From Parashewanella spongiae (GTDB taxonomy: Bacteria; Pseudomonadota; Gammaproteobacteria; Enterobacterales; Shewanellaceae), in contig NZ_CP037952.1 of assembly GCF_004358345.1 (NCBI RefSeq), forward strand, positions 124,001 to 188,000: a stretch of DNA of 64,000 nucleotides. Reading direction: 5' to 3'. The notes beneath the pieces are model-generated. The model was not told the origin of the DNA. It did no database searches and saw only the letters and a program-made list of their open reading frames with translations. Of this stretch, positions 18,028 through 27,529 are shown one piece after another. The stretch's first letter is position 1. Each line of letters begins with the position of its first letter. The translations under genes and the position numbers were made by a program.

Positions 18028-19248
18028 ATGCCTACACGTACAAGGAAGTTACTCATCGCGATTGCGGTTTCATCTATTTTCAGCGCCTCTGTTGTTGCTG
18101 GCGACCATAATGAAATTACCATTGATCAAAGAACAGTGAGCAATGAAGGTCAAACTGCCACTTCAACTCAATTCGGTAGTTTTAACCAAAGCACGATAAA
18201 CCAAGAAGGTGATGCTCAGGATTCATCAGTAATACAAAATGGTGAATATAATGTATCATCATTAACTTCTAATGGTTATGGAAACACACAATTCATTGAG
18301 CAAACCGGTGAATACAATAACAGTACAGTAGCAGTTTATGGTGATGCAAACGTAAACGATGTGACTCAGGATATATCTAACTACTCGTATAGCGAAACAC
18401 GTGGTAGCGACAACGAGAATACGATCACTCAAAATGGTATAAGTAACTATAATTATTTTAGCTTTAGTGGTGATAATAACGTCCATACCCTCGATCAAGC
18501 AGGAGAAGATAACCAAAGTTACTTTTATTCATTTAATGAAGCTAATCGTAATACAGCCACCATTACTCAAGGCGGTCAATATAATCAATCACGTATTGTT
18601 AATGTAGGCTCTGATGACAATGAGTTTGTTATATCACAGGATGGTGATTCTAACTCTTCTTTAATTCAGGGTACTGTTGGGCATACGAACAGCTTTAATA
18701 TCTCGCAGGTTGATTTTCTAAATACAGCTAGGTTAATCAATGTAGCGGGTAACAACAACGAAATCACAGTAGATCAAGATGGCGACCAAAATAATGTAGG
18801 CGACGGTGATGTGGCTGAATTCAGCGGTGATAACAATGTTGTCAATATTACTCAAACAGGTGCCTCGAACAGAACTGACATGCGCGTACTTGGCGATGCT
18901 AATACCGTAAGTTTACATCAAGATGGCAATAGCCATTATGCACGTATGACGACTGATGGTAATTCAAACACGGTTAATGCATCTCAAAGTGGTGACATTA
19001 ATATGATTGATATTTTAACCACAGGTGATGAGAATAGCATCGAGCTTGCTCAAGTTGGTGGCAGCAACGATATCTCAGGCATTGATGGCGTAAGCGCTGA
19101 CTTTGGTGTTACTGGTTCAAATAATACGCTTACTATTTCTCAAACGGGTAATCTAAACAGCGTATTTGGCTCTTCTACTGGCTCTGCTAACAGCATTAGT
19201 GTGGCGCAAACTGGTACAAGCAACACAGCGGTTACAACGCAAAACTAA
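18028..19248 (+). CDS. Secreted curlin-repeat (amyloid-like) protein
   Basis: 406 residues with a signal peptide (about 1-25, ending VVAGDHN). The rest is a long series of degenerate units of about 22-24 residues with the curlin pattern N-x4-Q-x-G-x2-N, for example NTVSLHQDGNSHYA and NTLTISQTGNLNSV. CsgA/CsgB have five such units; here there are roughly fifteen to eighteen. The protein should fold as a beta-solenoid and could form surface fibres in biofilm. It is rich in Asn, Ser, Thr and Gln and has no Cys after the signal. No csgEFG secretion genes are nearby. A good ribosome binding site (GGGAGAAAA) precedes the ATG and a strong terminator follows. Confidence 0.82.
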   Translation: MPTRTRKLLIAIAVSSIFSASVVAGDHNEITIDQRTVSNEGQTATSTQFGSFNQSTINQEGDAQDSSVIQNGEYNVSSLTSNGYGNTQFIEQTGEYNNSTVAVYGDANVNDVTQDISNYSYSETRGSDNENTITQNGISNYNYFSFSGDNNVHTLDQAGEDNQSYFYSFNEANRNTATITQGGQYNQSRIVNVGSDDNEFVISQDGDSNSSLIQGTVGHTNSFNISQVDFLNTARLINVAGNNNEITVDQDGDQNNVGDGDVAEFSGDNNVVNITQTGASNRTDMRVLGDANTVSLHQDGNSHYARMTTDGNSNTVNASQSGDINMIDILTTGDENSIELAQVGGSNDISGIDGVSADFGVTGSNNTLTISQTGNLNSVFGSSTGSANSISVAQTGTSNTAVTTQN

Positions 19249-19266
19249 TAAAATCAGCATGAATGT

Positions 19267-19295
19267 AAAAAGGTCGGTGAATACCGACCTTTTTT
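19267..19295 (+). terminator. Rho-independent terminator after the curlin-repeat gene
   Basis: Stem AAAAGGTCGG / CCGACCTTTTTT with a short loop, 19 bp after the stop codon. Confidence 0.9.
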
Positions 19296-19348
19296 GTGCT
19301 CGTCTGCGGTAAAATTATTTAAAGATTTTTATTTGTAACATCCATTAT

Positions 19349-19402
19349 CCTAAATAAATCGGTTGGGAGCGTTCATATACGCAGTCAACTGATTTTTTCA
19401 GG
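19349..19402. repeat. 54-bp minimal C/D hybrid repeat
   Basis: The left half matches the outer end of family C (CCTAAATAAATCGGTTGGG...), and the right half matches the outer end of family D (CAGTCAACTGAT...CAGG). The middle about 180 bp of a normal element is missing. Flanks are ATTAT and GTTAT, close to a 5-bp target duplication. It ends 4 bp from the cytochrome b561 stop codon. Confidence 0.65.
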
Positions 19403-19406
19403 GTTA

Positions 19407-20129
19407 TCATTCATCCTCGGCTTTTCCAATTATCCATTTTTTGCCTGAAACCATTGCTGAAATCACTCCTGGCTGGAGTGATATTTCTGTCTTAATGACG
19501 CCGATGATATGGAGGGCAATCATAATTAACAGTACATAAACACTGTATAAATGTATTTTCCCAATGACAGATTTATAAGGCTTAAGTTGAGCAATAGCTT
19601 GTTGATCTACAAGGGTCTCATCATAAGGTTTAATGGCTGTTGGTTCATAGTCATCCTTTACTATCCATTTTTGGAAAATACCGCCCAATGGAGGGTAATA
19701 AATATCAGTACCCGCACGAATTAATCCTGTGACCATTACAATGATCATTAATATAAACATAATGATGACGGCGATTTTACCCAGTGGGTTATGTCCAAGG
19801 TATTGTGGTTTTTGTTGCGCCGTAATTTGAGATTGATATTGAATGATATCTTTAATTGGAGCGCGACCTAAGCGCAGAGTTGGATGTATACAACCAAAGC
19901 AACCCCACACTAACCTCACGATTAAATTGAGTGCGAACCCGTAGCCTAAAACTACATGGAGCGTTTTGAGCGCAATTTTAGCTTCAAGCCCATGGATCCC
20001 CAATGCGGATTTATTCAACATGACTAAGCCAACAAAAGTCAGGGTTAAAATAAACAATACATTTAACCAATGAAAAATTCTTCTGGGACTATCCCATACG
20101 TGATGGACAGTGAAATGCGCTTTAGCCAC
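19407..20129 (-). CDS. Cytochrome b561-type membrane cytochrome
   Basis: 240 residues with four membrane helices and paired histidines that can ligate two b-haems (RIFHWLN, TLHVVLGYG, KIHLYSVYVLLIMIALHIIG). It resembles the cytochrome b subunit of Ni/Fe hydrogenases and the cytochrome b561/b6 group, which pass electrons between the quinone pool and a periplasmic partner. No dehydrogenase or cytochrome c partner gene is adjacent, so its donor and acceptor are unknown. A minimal repeat abuts its 3' end and a MITE lies about 100 bp upstream. Confidence 0.85.
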   Translation of the reverse strand: MAKAHFTVHHVWDSPRRIFHWLNVLFILTLTFVGLVMLNKSALGIHGLEAKIALKTLHVVLGYGFALNLIVRLVWGCFGCIHPTLRLGRAPIKDIIQYQSQITAQQKPQYLGHNPLGKIAVIIMFILMIIVMVTGLIRAGTDIYYPPLGGIFQKWIVKDDYEPTAIKPYDETLVDQQAIAQLKPYKSVIGKIHLYSVYVLLIMIALHIIGVIKTEISLQPGVISAMVSGKKWIIGKAEDE

Positions 20130-20230
20130 TTGATGACTCCAGTATCACGATTAACGATATTACAAGTAATAGTGTAGGCTTGTTTACCTTAATTTGAGGT
20201 TAACAAGATAACTAAATGAGAGATTTATTA

Positions 20231-20544
20231 GGGTCTGTTGATCTTTCAGGATTAAATTTTGTGCTATTTGAGCATTTATCTGTTCAAGGCGTGAGCAGTG
20301 ATGCTTAGCCATCTAAGTGAGCTGGTCACAACACAAAACAGTGAATGCTCAAAAGCATCGAAAAAAGAGAGAGCGTAAATTGGTCGCTCTTTCTAAATCA
20401 AAGGTGCTGCGTTATCGTTTTCTTATTTGGAAACGAAGTAACGACAGTTTTGTATGTCGATAATAACCAAACCTCACAAACTCTGCCTTGCATAAAATAA
20501 CCAATTTATCGCTGCAAAAACAATCACGAAAGATCAACAGACCC
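20231..20544. repeat. MITE family A, copy 2 (314 bp)
   Basis: Same length and terminal inverted repeats as the copy at 3523-3836, again between TA dinucleotides (20229-20230, 20545-20546). It lies directly upstream of a LysR C-terminal remnant. It contains the hairpin module at about 20431-20463. Confidence 0.88.
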
Positions 20545-20546
20545 TA

Positions 20547-20818
20547 GTCTTTAATTCAATGTATTGGTATTGCTCTCTCACATTGATGATAGCAATATCA
20601 TTTATCCATCGAGTCATTTTAGTGATATGGCTGGCGACGTCGCCGAAGGGCTCGGATTAGGAGTTGTGGCAACAAATTTGGCTGTCGAAAAACAATTGGT
20701 GGAAACTCCTTTTCAAATAAGCGGCCATACTGAGCATTTATGGTTTATTTACCACAGGGATTTACGTAGTAGCAATAAGGTTGCTGCGTTATATCAATGT
20801 CATAAAGAGCACTTTTGA
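20547..20818 (+). pseudogene. LysR-family regulator remnant (C-terminal end only)
   Basis: The frame encodes the end of a LysR substrate-binding domain (MAGDVAEGLGLGVVATNLAV ... ELWFIYHRDLRSSNKVAAL-like). Only about 85 residues of roughly 300 remain. The DNA-binding half is absent, and MITE A copy 2 sits immediately upstream. No LysR sequence is seen on the other side of the MITE, so a deletion accompanied or preceded the insertion. It is probably not functional. Confidence 0.7.
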
Positions 20819-20950
20819 TTCACACGTATTGAATAGATTATTAACGACTTTAAGGTGAGATTAGAAATAAATTCTCTTTGAGCTTGAGTTAATGAGGAAG
20901 CTATCATGTCGGCTGCTTCATGAGCTGACATAAAGCTCTCTGTCGGATAA

Positions 20951-21243
20951 TACCAATTACAGTAATTAACTTTCCACTCAGCAAGAGCTAAAGGATTTCA
21001 GTACAAGGCGCAAGTTTGAAGTACTATCGGGATAATTCAAAACTTGTAACGTAGTAATGGAATCCTTTAGCCTTTCCCTTCGGGAGCTTGTATGTGTCCA
21101 AATTACTACGCAAAACTGTCTCAACGTAGCAATGTAATAACGACAGTTTTGTATGTCGGTAATAACTATGTCTTCATCAATTTCACTTGTACTTTGAACA
21201 CATACATAGCTCTGAGCTGGGAATTTAATTACTGTAATTGGTA
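20951..21243. repeat. MITE family B, copy 2 (293 bp)
   Basis: Perfect TACCAATTACAGTAATTAA inverted termini with a 3-bp target duplication TAA (20948-20950, 21244-21246). Opposite orientation to the copy at 7604. The hairpin module is at about 21134-21164. A long open frame on the minus strand through it is an accident of the repeat. Confidence 0.88.
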
Positions 21244-21345
21244 TAATCATCATCGGCAGAGTCCAAAAGCCAGTGTTCATTCGAGCAGGGTACAAGGCAA
21301 TCACTTTCATTAAGGGATCTAGCGATTTAGAAAGTACCAATCTTT

Positions 21346-21458
21346 GTCATACCAGCGAAGGCAGGTATCTAGTGGCTTTTATAGAAAAAAGCAAGGCACT
21401 AGACTACCGATATACAAAACTGTCGATACTTCGTTTCCAGCCTGCGCTGGAGTGACGA
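21346..21458. repeat. Palindromic repeat family E, copy 1, carrying an inserted 31-bp module
   Basis: Hairpin-type repeat of the CCAGCGAAGGCAGG / CCAGCCTGCGCTGG kind with GTCAT/GTGACGA ends, similar to small dispersed palindromes of many proteobacteria. Compared with copy 2 (58570-58651), it has a 31-bp insertion at 21406-21436. The insertion is the reverse complement of the module seen in families A, B and C. The region up to the next gene (21618) shows nothing else. Confidence 0.72.
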
Positions 21459-21617
21459 GAACTCATCGGTATAATTGAGAGTAATAACAGATAGTACATT
21501 GGCCCAATAACATATAAACAATATTAAAATTGGTTAATAAACAGAGTTTATATTTGTGAGGTAACAGCTTGAAGTGTAAGCTTATAATTCGTTAGAACTA
21601 CTCGTGGGGGTGATACC

Positions 21618-22691
21618 ATGGCTTTAGTTGCAAAGTATACTGCTAATGCTGTGTATGACAATCCTCGCCGCTTTCAGAAGATGCTTGACCCTAATATTAA
21701 GAAAGCTACAGCATTAGGGTTAAAAGATTGGTTAATCGACGTTATCTTCCGCAAGGGTTCAAAGGCACAAGCACTGAAAGAATTGCATCATATTATGCAT
21801 AGTACACCAGCGGATGATCTCCCTGTACAGCCTCCCGTTTGTGGCGAACAGGCAGAAGTCTCTCCAATGGAAAATATTCGACATCATTCTCTTGTCAGGA
21901 CAACTGAAACACCATTGCTGATGACCTATGGAAAATATACGGCGTTTCAAAATCTCAGAAAGCACTTAAAAACAGGCGTTGATCCTAAAGTGTGTGATAT
22001 CAGTGTGGATAAACTCAGCGGTACGATTACATACTCAATCGCCGGTCGAGAACTGTGTTGTGAATATATATCAGATTTACTGAGATCGGTGAAACGCGAT
22101 GGTCGGGATTATTTTGCTAACTACGGTCAGGAAGTTATCGATTTCATTGATTTGAACAAAGAAATGTTGAATGAAATGAGGATTAAAGAAGGAAAAAAAA
22201 CAATTAAAAGCGCTGCCGAGGTTGGTGCGGATGAACTACTTGATGTGAGTATTATTCATTTTAAAAAGTCAGAAGAAGCAAACGAACTTGTTGAATTATT
22301 AAAGCAACTTGGCATTGGTGAAGAAGAGCTTTCAACCACTGTTTTTGATACGTGGGTGACGTCCGGTGATCCAGAGGCCTTGAAGAAATACAATTACACT
22401 ACTTTTGTTACCGTTTCTAGAATTTCGCAGAAAGAAGCTTCACAACAACCTGAGCCAGAAGAAAGTTTTTCAAGAAAAAGGGCTACGATAAATCTTGCTA
22501 GATCGTTATCACAAAGTGTTAAAAGGTCAATTAGAAGTTCAAACCGTTTTATTAGAATGATGTCTCAATCCAATGAGTCGCAAGAAAAAGTAGCATCAGT
22601 TACAGAGAGCCTTCGGCTCTGGAAACACACTATGTCTCAATCGGGCAGGCATATACATCCTGCGACCCACATACCGCGACCTTCGAGGTGA
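21618..22691 (+). CDS. Orphan protein of unknown function (effector-like)
   Basis: 357 residues, no signal peptide or membrane segment, and no family recognised. The N-terminal 60 residues are basic and helical (FQKMLDPNIKKATALGLKDWL). A middle part (about 105-260) looks globular (FQNLRKHLKTGV...ELLKQLGIGEEEL). The C-terminal 100 residues are Ser/Arg-rich and probably disordered. A GGGGGTG site precedes the ATG, and a TATAAT lies about 35 bp upstream, so it is probably expressed. It stands alone between repeats and the tuf terminator. With the PPR and SidE-like proteins it forms a set of orphan genes around the ribosomal block. An effector role is a guess. Confidence 0.6.
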   Translation: MALVAKYTANAVYDNPRRFQKMLDPNIKKATALGLKDWLIDVIFRKGSKAQALKELHHIMHSTPADDLPVQPPVCGEQAEVSPMENIRHHSLVRTTETPLLMTYGKYTAFQNLRKHLKTGVDPKVCDISVDKLSGTITYSIAGRELCCEYISDLLRSVKRDGRDYFANYGQEVIDFIDLNKEMLNEMRIKEGKKTIKSAAEVGADELLDVSIIHFKKSEEANELVELLKQLGIGEEELSTTVFDTWVTSGDPEALKKYNYTTFVTVSRISQKEASQQPEPEESFSRKRATINLARSLSQSVKRSIRSSNRFIRMMSQSNESQEKVASVTESLRLWKHTMSQSGRHIHPATHIPRPSR

Positions 22692-22880
22692 AATTAACAT
22701 ATTCATTAAGAAGAATGACTCTAGATCTTGAAACGTAAACTTCACCTACTTGGTGCTATGTTGAATCTACCCATTAATAGCACCAGTATGCCCGCCATTT
22801 ATGCATTTTCTTAACATCATTCGGAGCTCGAAAGGGAGTTTTATTAAGGAGAGATCAGGTTGCTCAGTGAACAATGAATA

Positions 22881-22909
22881 AAAACAAAAAAGACCGCCTA
22901 AGCGGTCTT
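22881..22909 (-). terminator. Rho-independent terminator of the str operon
   Basis: Stem AAGACCGCT / AGCGGTCTT, followed on the minus strand by a T-rich tract. It lies 38 bp after the tuf stop. T residues on the other side could make it bidirectional. Confidence 0.9.
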
Positions 22910-22947
22910 TTTCAGTATTGAGCTGATGTATCGTAATTAATCAGAGA

Positions 22948-24132
22948 TTAAGCAACGATTTTAGCTACAACACCAGCACCAACAGTACGGCCACCTTCAC
23001 GGATAGCGAAGCGTAAACCTTCGTCCATCGCGATTGGAGCAATCAAAGTAACAACCATTTGTACGTTGTCACCAGGCATTACCATCTCAACACCTTCTGG
23101 CAATTCGATAGTACCTGTCACGTCAGTTGTACGGAAGTAGAACTGTGGACGGTAGCCTTTGAAGAATGGAGTGTGACGTCCGCCTTCTTCTTTTGACAAT
23201 ACATAGATTTCTGATTCGAAAGTCGTATGTGGAGTGATTGAACCAGGCTGTGCCAATACTTGACCACGCTCAACTTCATCACGCTTAGTACCACGTAGTA
23301 GTACACCACAGTTTTCGCCAGCACGACCTTCGTCAAGCAGCTTACGGAACATTTCAACACCAGTACAAGTGGTTGAAGTCGTATCTTTGATACCAACGAT
23401 TTCTACTTCGTCACCCACTTTAATGATACCGCGCTCAACTCGACCTGTAACAACAGTACCACGGCCTTGAATTGAGAACACATCTTCAATTGGAAGAATG
23501 AATGCACCGTCAATAGCACGCTCTGGCTCTGGGATGTAAGTGTCTAATGCGTTAGCAAGTTCAAGAATTTTCTCTTCCCACTGTGCTTCACCGTTAAGTG
23601 CACCTAATGCAGAACCTTGGATAACTGGTAGGTCATCACCTGGGAATTCGTATTCAGATAGAAGTTCACGAACTTCCATTTCTACTAGCTCTAGAAGCTC
23701 TTCATCGTCAACCATGTCACATTTGTTCATGAATACGATGATGAATGGTACACCAACCTGACGTGAAAGCAGGATGTGCTCACGTGTTTGTGGCATAGGG
23801 CCATCTGTAGAAGCTACTACTAGGATTGCGCCGTCCATCTGTGCCGCACCAGTAATCATGTTTTTAACATAATCCGCGTGACCTGGGCAGTCTACGTGTG
23901 CGTAGTGACGAGTTTCAGTGTCATACTCGATGTGAGAAGTATTAATCGTAATACCACGCTCACGCTCTTCTGGAGCATTATCGATTTGTGCGAAATCTTT
24001 AACGTCACCACCGAAAGCTTTGGTTAAAACGTGTGAGATCGCTGCAGTTAGAGTAGTTTTACCATGGTCAACGTGACCAATTGTACCTACGTTAACATGG
24101 GGTTTACTACGTTCAAATTTTTCTTTAGCCAC
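22948..24132 (-). CDS. tuf: Elongation factor Tu
   Basis: GTPase that delivers aminoacyl-tRNA to the ribosome. With the chosen GTG start (24132) the protein is 394 residues and begins with the usual [33 protein letters not shown] lies about 8 bases upstream of this GTG. An ATG seven codons further upstream would add non-homologous residues and is rejected. All G motifs are present ([23 protein letters not shown]). It is the last gene of rpsL-rpsG-fusA-tuf. A second tuf before secE, common in relatives, is not present here. Confidence 0.97.
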   Translation of the reverse strand: MAKEKFERSKPHVNVGTIGHVDHGKTTLTAAISHVLTKAFGGDVKDFAQIDNAPEERERGITINTSHIEYDTETRHYAHVDCPGHADYVKNMITGAAQMDGAILVVASTDGPMPQTREHILLSRQVGVPFIIVFMNKCDMVDDEELLELVEMEVRELLSEYEFPGDDLPVIQGSALGALNGEAQWEEKILELANALDTYIPEPERAIDGAFILPIEDVFSIQGRGTVVTGRVERGIIKVGDEVEIVGIKDTTSTTCTGVEMFRKLLDEGRAGENCGVLLRGTKRDEVERGQVLAQPGSITPHTTFESEIYVLSKEEGGRHTPFFKGYRPQFYFRTTDVTGTIELPEGVEMVMPGDNVQMVVTLIAPIAMDEGLRFAIREGGRTVGAGVVAKIVA

Positions 24133-24213
24133 AATAATTTCCTTTCTTTTCAAGATGTCCAGTATGTACTGGACTGCTCAAGTCATAATCTATAGTTGGA
24201 ACTCAATAGGCGC

Positions 24214-26310
24214 TTAGCCACGAGCTTCCATCATCGCCTTGGCAATGTTTTGCGGTGCATCAGAGTACTTCAAAAACTCCATAGAGTATGAAGCTCGCCC
24301 TTGAGACGCAGAACGCAAATCAGTTGCATAACCAAACATTTCAGATAGAGGGACTATTGACCGAATGATTTTAACGCCGGCAAAACCGTCGTCCATTCCC
24401 TCAATCAGACCGCGGCGACGGTTTAAGTCGCCGACTACGTCACCCATATAATCTTCTGGGGTAGTCACTTCTACTTTCATGCAGGGTTCGAGCAACACAG
24501 GATCCGCTTGTTCCGCACCCTGTCTGAAGCCCATCGAACCAGCAATCTTGAACGCCATTTCATTCGAGTCTACATCATGGTATGAGCCATCGAATAGAGT
24601 GACCTTCACGTCCAACACAGGGAAGCCGGCGATAACTCCGCTCTTCATCTGCTCTTGGATTCCTTTGTCAACGGAGGAGATGTATTCACGAGGGACTACA
24701 CCACCTACTATTTCGTCAACGAATTCATAACCTAAACCCGGTTCAAGGGGTTCAAGTTTTAACCAAACATGGCCATATTGTCCACGCCCGCCTGATTGGC
24801 GGATAAACTTGCCTTCCACTTTTGTCGAACTGCGAATGGTTTCGCGATAAGCCACTTGAGGTTTACCTACGTTACAATCAACGCTAAACTCACGACGCAT
24901 GCGATCGACAATAATGTCTAAGTGTAATTCACCCATGCCTGAAATCAGAGTTTGCCCTGATTCATCGTCAGTTTCAACACGGAAAGATGGGTCTTCTGCA
25001 GCTAATTTTTGAAGCGCAATACCCATCTTATCTTGATCGGCCTGTGAACGAGGTTCAACAGCAATGGTGATCACTGGATCTGGGAAGTCCATACGTTCCA
25101 AAATCACTTTATGATTTCCGTCGCACAGGGTATCACCGGTGGTGACCTCTTTAAGGCCAATTGCTGCTGCAATATCACCAGCACGAACTTCGGAAAGTTC
25201 GGTACGGTCATTGGCATGCATTTGCACCATACGGCCAATACGCTCCCGCTTCTGCTTTACGGGATTGTAAACGGTTGAACCTGAAGATAGTATCCCGGAA
25301 TAAACACGGATAAAGGTTAATGTACCAACAAAAGGGTCGGTAGCAATTTTAAATGCGAGTGCAGAAAATGGTTCATTGTCGTCAGGATGACGCTCAACTT
25401 CATTTTCTTTCTCATCAATACCTTTAATGGCAGGCACATCAATCGGTGACGGAAGAAAATCGACAACAGCATCTAATACGGCTTGTACGCCTTTATTTTT
25501 AAATGCGCTGCCACAGGTTGCCAATACTATTTCGTTATCAATGGTTCTCTGGCGTAAAGCTTGTCTAATTTCAGCTTCGGATAACTCACCTTCTTCAAGG
25601 TACTTATCCATTAATTCTTCTGAAGCTTCAGCCGCTGAATCAAGCATGTATTCATGCATTTCAGCCGCTTTATCTGCATATTCTGAAGGAATGTCTTCGT
25701 AGGTGAATGTGACACCTTGATCCGCTTCACTCCAATTAATGGCTTTCATCTTGATTAAATCAATGACGCCTTTGAAGTGTTCTTCGCTGCCCATATTTAA
25801 ATGAATAGGCACACAGTTGGCACCTAAGCGATTGCGTATTTGATCGATAACACTTTCGAAGTCTGCACCAGCGCGATCCATTTTATTCACAAATACTAAT
25901 CGTGGAACCGCGTATTTGTCAGCTTGACGCCACACAGTTTCTGATTGTGGCTCAACGCCAGAAGCACCACAAAATACGACTACGGCACCATCAAGGACGC
26001 GCAATGAGCGTTCAACTTCAATAGTGAAATCAACGTGACCTGGTGTGTCAATGATATTAATACGATGCTGAGGGAATTGTGCGTTCATGCCCGGCCAAAA
26101 GGTGGTCACGGCGGCTGAAGTGATGGTAATACCACGCTCTTGTTCTTGCACCATCCAATCGGTTGTTGCTGCACCATCGTGCACCTCACCAATTTTATGT
26201 GATAATCCGGTGTAAAATAGAACACGTTCGGTGGTAGTGGTCTTACCTGCATCTACGTGAGCGCAAATACCGATATTACGATACCGCTCAATAGGAGTGT
26301 TACGTGCCAC
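24214..26310 (-). CDS. fusA: Elongation factor G
   Basis: Translocase GTPase that moves tRNA and mRNA through the ribosome and helps recycling. The 698 residues cover all five EF-G domains: P-loop [15 protein letters not shown], switch [16 protein letters not shown], then domains II-V ending in MMEARG. It sits between rpsG (77 bp) and tuf (81 bp) in the str operon. Confidence 0.97.
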   Translation of the reverse strand: MARNTPIERYRNIGICAHVDAGKTTTTERVLFYTGLSHKIGEVHDGAATTDWMVQEQERGITITSAAVTTFWPGMNAQFPQHRINIIDTPGHVDFTIEVERSLRVLDGAVVVFCGASGVEPQSETVWRQADKYAVPRLVFVNKMDRAGADFESVIDQIRNRLGANCVPIHLNMGSEEHFKGVIDLIKMKAINWSEADQGVTFTYEDIPSEYADKAAEMHEYMLDSAAEASEELMDKYLEEGELSEAEIRQALRQRTIDNEIVLATCGSAFKNKGVQAVLDAVVDFLPSPIDVPAIKGIDEKENEVERHPDDNEPFSALAFKIATDPFVGTLTFIRVYSGILSSGSTVYNPVKQKRERIGRMVQMHANDRTELSEVRAGDIAAAIGLKEVTTGDTLCDGNHKVILERMDFPDPVITIAVEPRSQADQDKMGIALQKLAAEDPSFRVETDDESGQTLISGMGELHLDIIVDRMRREFSVDCNVGKPQVAYRETIRSSTKVEGKFIRQSGGRGQYGHVWLKLEPLEPGLGYEFVDEIVGGVVPREYISSVDKGIQEQMKSGVIAGFPVLDVKVTLFDGSYHDVDSNEMAFKIAGSMGFRQGAEQADPVLLEPCMKVEVTTPEDYMGDVVGDLNRRRGLIEGMDDGFAGVKIIRSIVPLSEMFGYATDLRSASQGRASYSMEFLKYSDAPQNIAKAMMEARG

Positions 26311-26387
26311 GAAAATACCCTCTTTGCTGAATTTTTAGTTTCAGCTAAATAAAAATGTGCGCGGATCCGAAGATCCGCGCTAAGCAA

Positions 26388-26858
26388 TTACCAGCGGTAA
26401 TGAGCAAACGCTTTGTTTGCTTCTGCCATACGATGCACGTCTTCGCGCTTCTTAACAGCAGTGCCTTTATTGTCTGATGCGTCTTGCAACTCACCAGCTA
26501 AACGTAAAGCCATAGATTTTTCACCACGCTTACGTGCTGCTTCAACTAACCAACGCATTGCTAAGGCATTACGACGGACAGGGCGCACTTCACATGGTAC
26601 TTGGTACGTTGAACCACCAACGCGACGAGATTTAACTTCGACGGCTGGGCGAACATTGTCCAATGCTGCTTCAAGGATAACTAGATGTTCTTCGCTTTTC
26701 TTTTCAGCGACAACATCAAGTGCTTGATAGATGATTTTTTCTGCAGTCGACTTTTTGCCGTCTTGCATAATGACGTTGATGAACTTAGCCAACAACTCAC
26801 TGTGAAACTTTGGATCTGGTAGGATTTTACGTTGTCCTACAACGCGACGTCTTGGCAT
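26388..26858 (-). CDS. rpsG: 30S ribosomal protein S7
   Basis: 156-residue primary 16S rRNA-binding protein that nucleates the 30S head. It begins [18 protein letters not shown] and has the conserved [13 protein letters not shown] loop. In E. coli S7 is the autogenous repressor of the str operon, acting at the rpsL-rpsG junction; the 81-bp rpsL-rpsG spacing here leaves room for a similar site, but I did not resolve it. Confidence 0.97.
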   Translation of the reverse strand: MPRRRVVGQRKILPDPKFHSELLAKFINVIMQDGKKSTAEKIIYQALDVVAEKKSEEHLVILEAALDNVRPAVEVKSRRVGGSTYQVPCEVRPVRRNALAMRWLVEAARKRGEKSMALRLAGELQDASDNKGTAVKKREDVHRMAEANKAFAHYRW

Positions 26859-26939
26859 ATTAATTCTCCGTATGCTTCAGGTTTTTCCAAAACTGGAATA
26901 ACAATTTTACTAGCTTGGCCTTACTAACTTAACGGAAAG

Positions 26940-27341
<402 letters not shown>

Positions 27342-27391
27342 TCAGCGAATAAGGTGTGAAAAATCTATATCCCACTACTGTGGGACGCGGA

Positions 27392-27420
27392 ATTTTAGAA
27401 AGCAAATGCCGAACTGTCAA
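27392..27420 (-). promoter_or_regulatory. Sigma-70 promoter of the str operon
   Basis: TTGACA (27415-27420), 17-bp spacer and TAAAAT (27392-27397) on the minus strand. This is nearly consensus and about 78 bp upstream of rpsL. The leader contains the hairpin CCCACAGTAGTGGG. Confidence 0.85.
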
Positions 27421-27477
27421 GAAATAGACAGTTTTTATCCAAAATTCTTCTACAAACTCTTTTTAAAAACAAAGGCA

Positions 27478-27498
27478 AAAGGCGCGTGAAACGCCTTT
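27478..27498 (-). terminator. Terminator after rpoC
   Basis: Stem AAAGGCG / CGCCTTT with a 7-nt loop and a T-rich but interrupted tail. It separates the rpoBC operon from the str operon promoter. Confidence 0.7.
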
Positions 27499-27529
27499 AC
27501 CTAAGGAAAGTTTGTAATATTACTCTTTT

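Noticed and set aside
20978-21340. 120-codon minus-strand open frame
   Set aside because: It lies mostly inside MITE B copy 2; the same frame in the other B copies is broken or shorter, so it is a by-product of the repeat.
24133-24153. Upstream ATG start for tuf adding seven residues
   Set aside because: EF-Tu homology begins exactly at the GTG at 24132, which has the better ribosome binding site.
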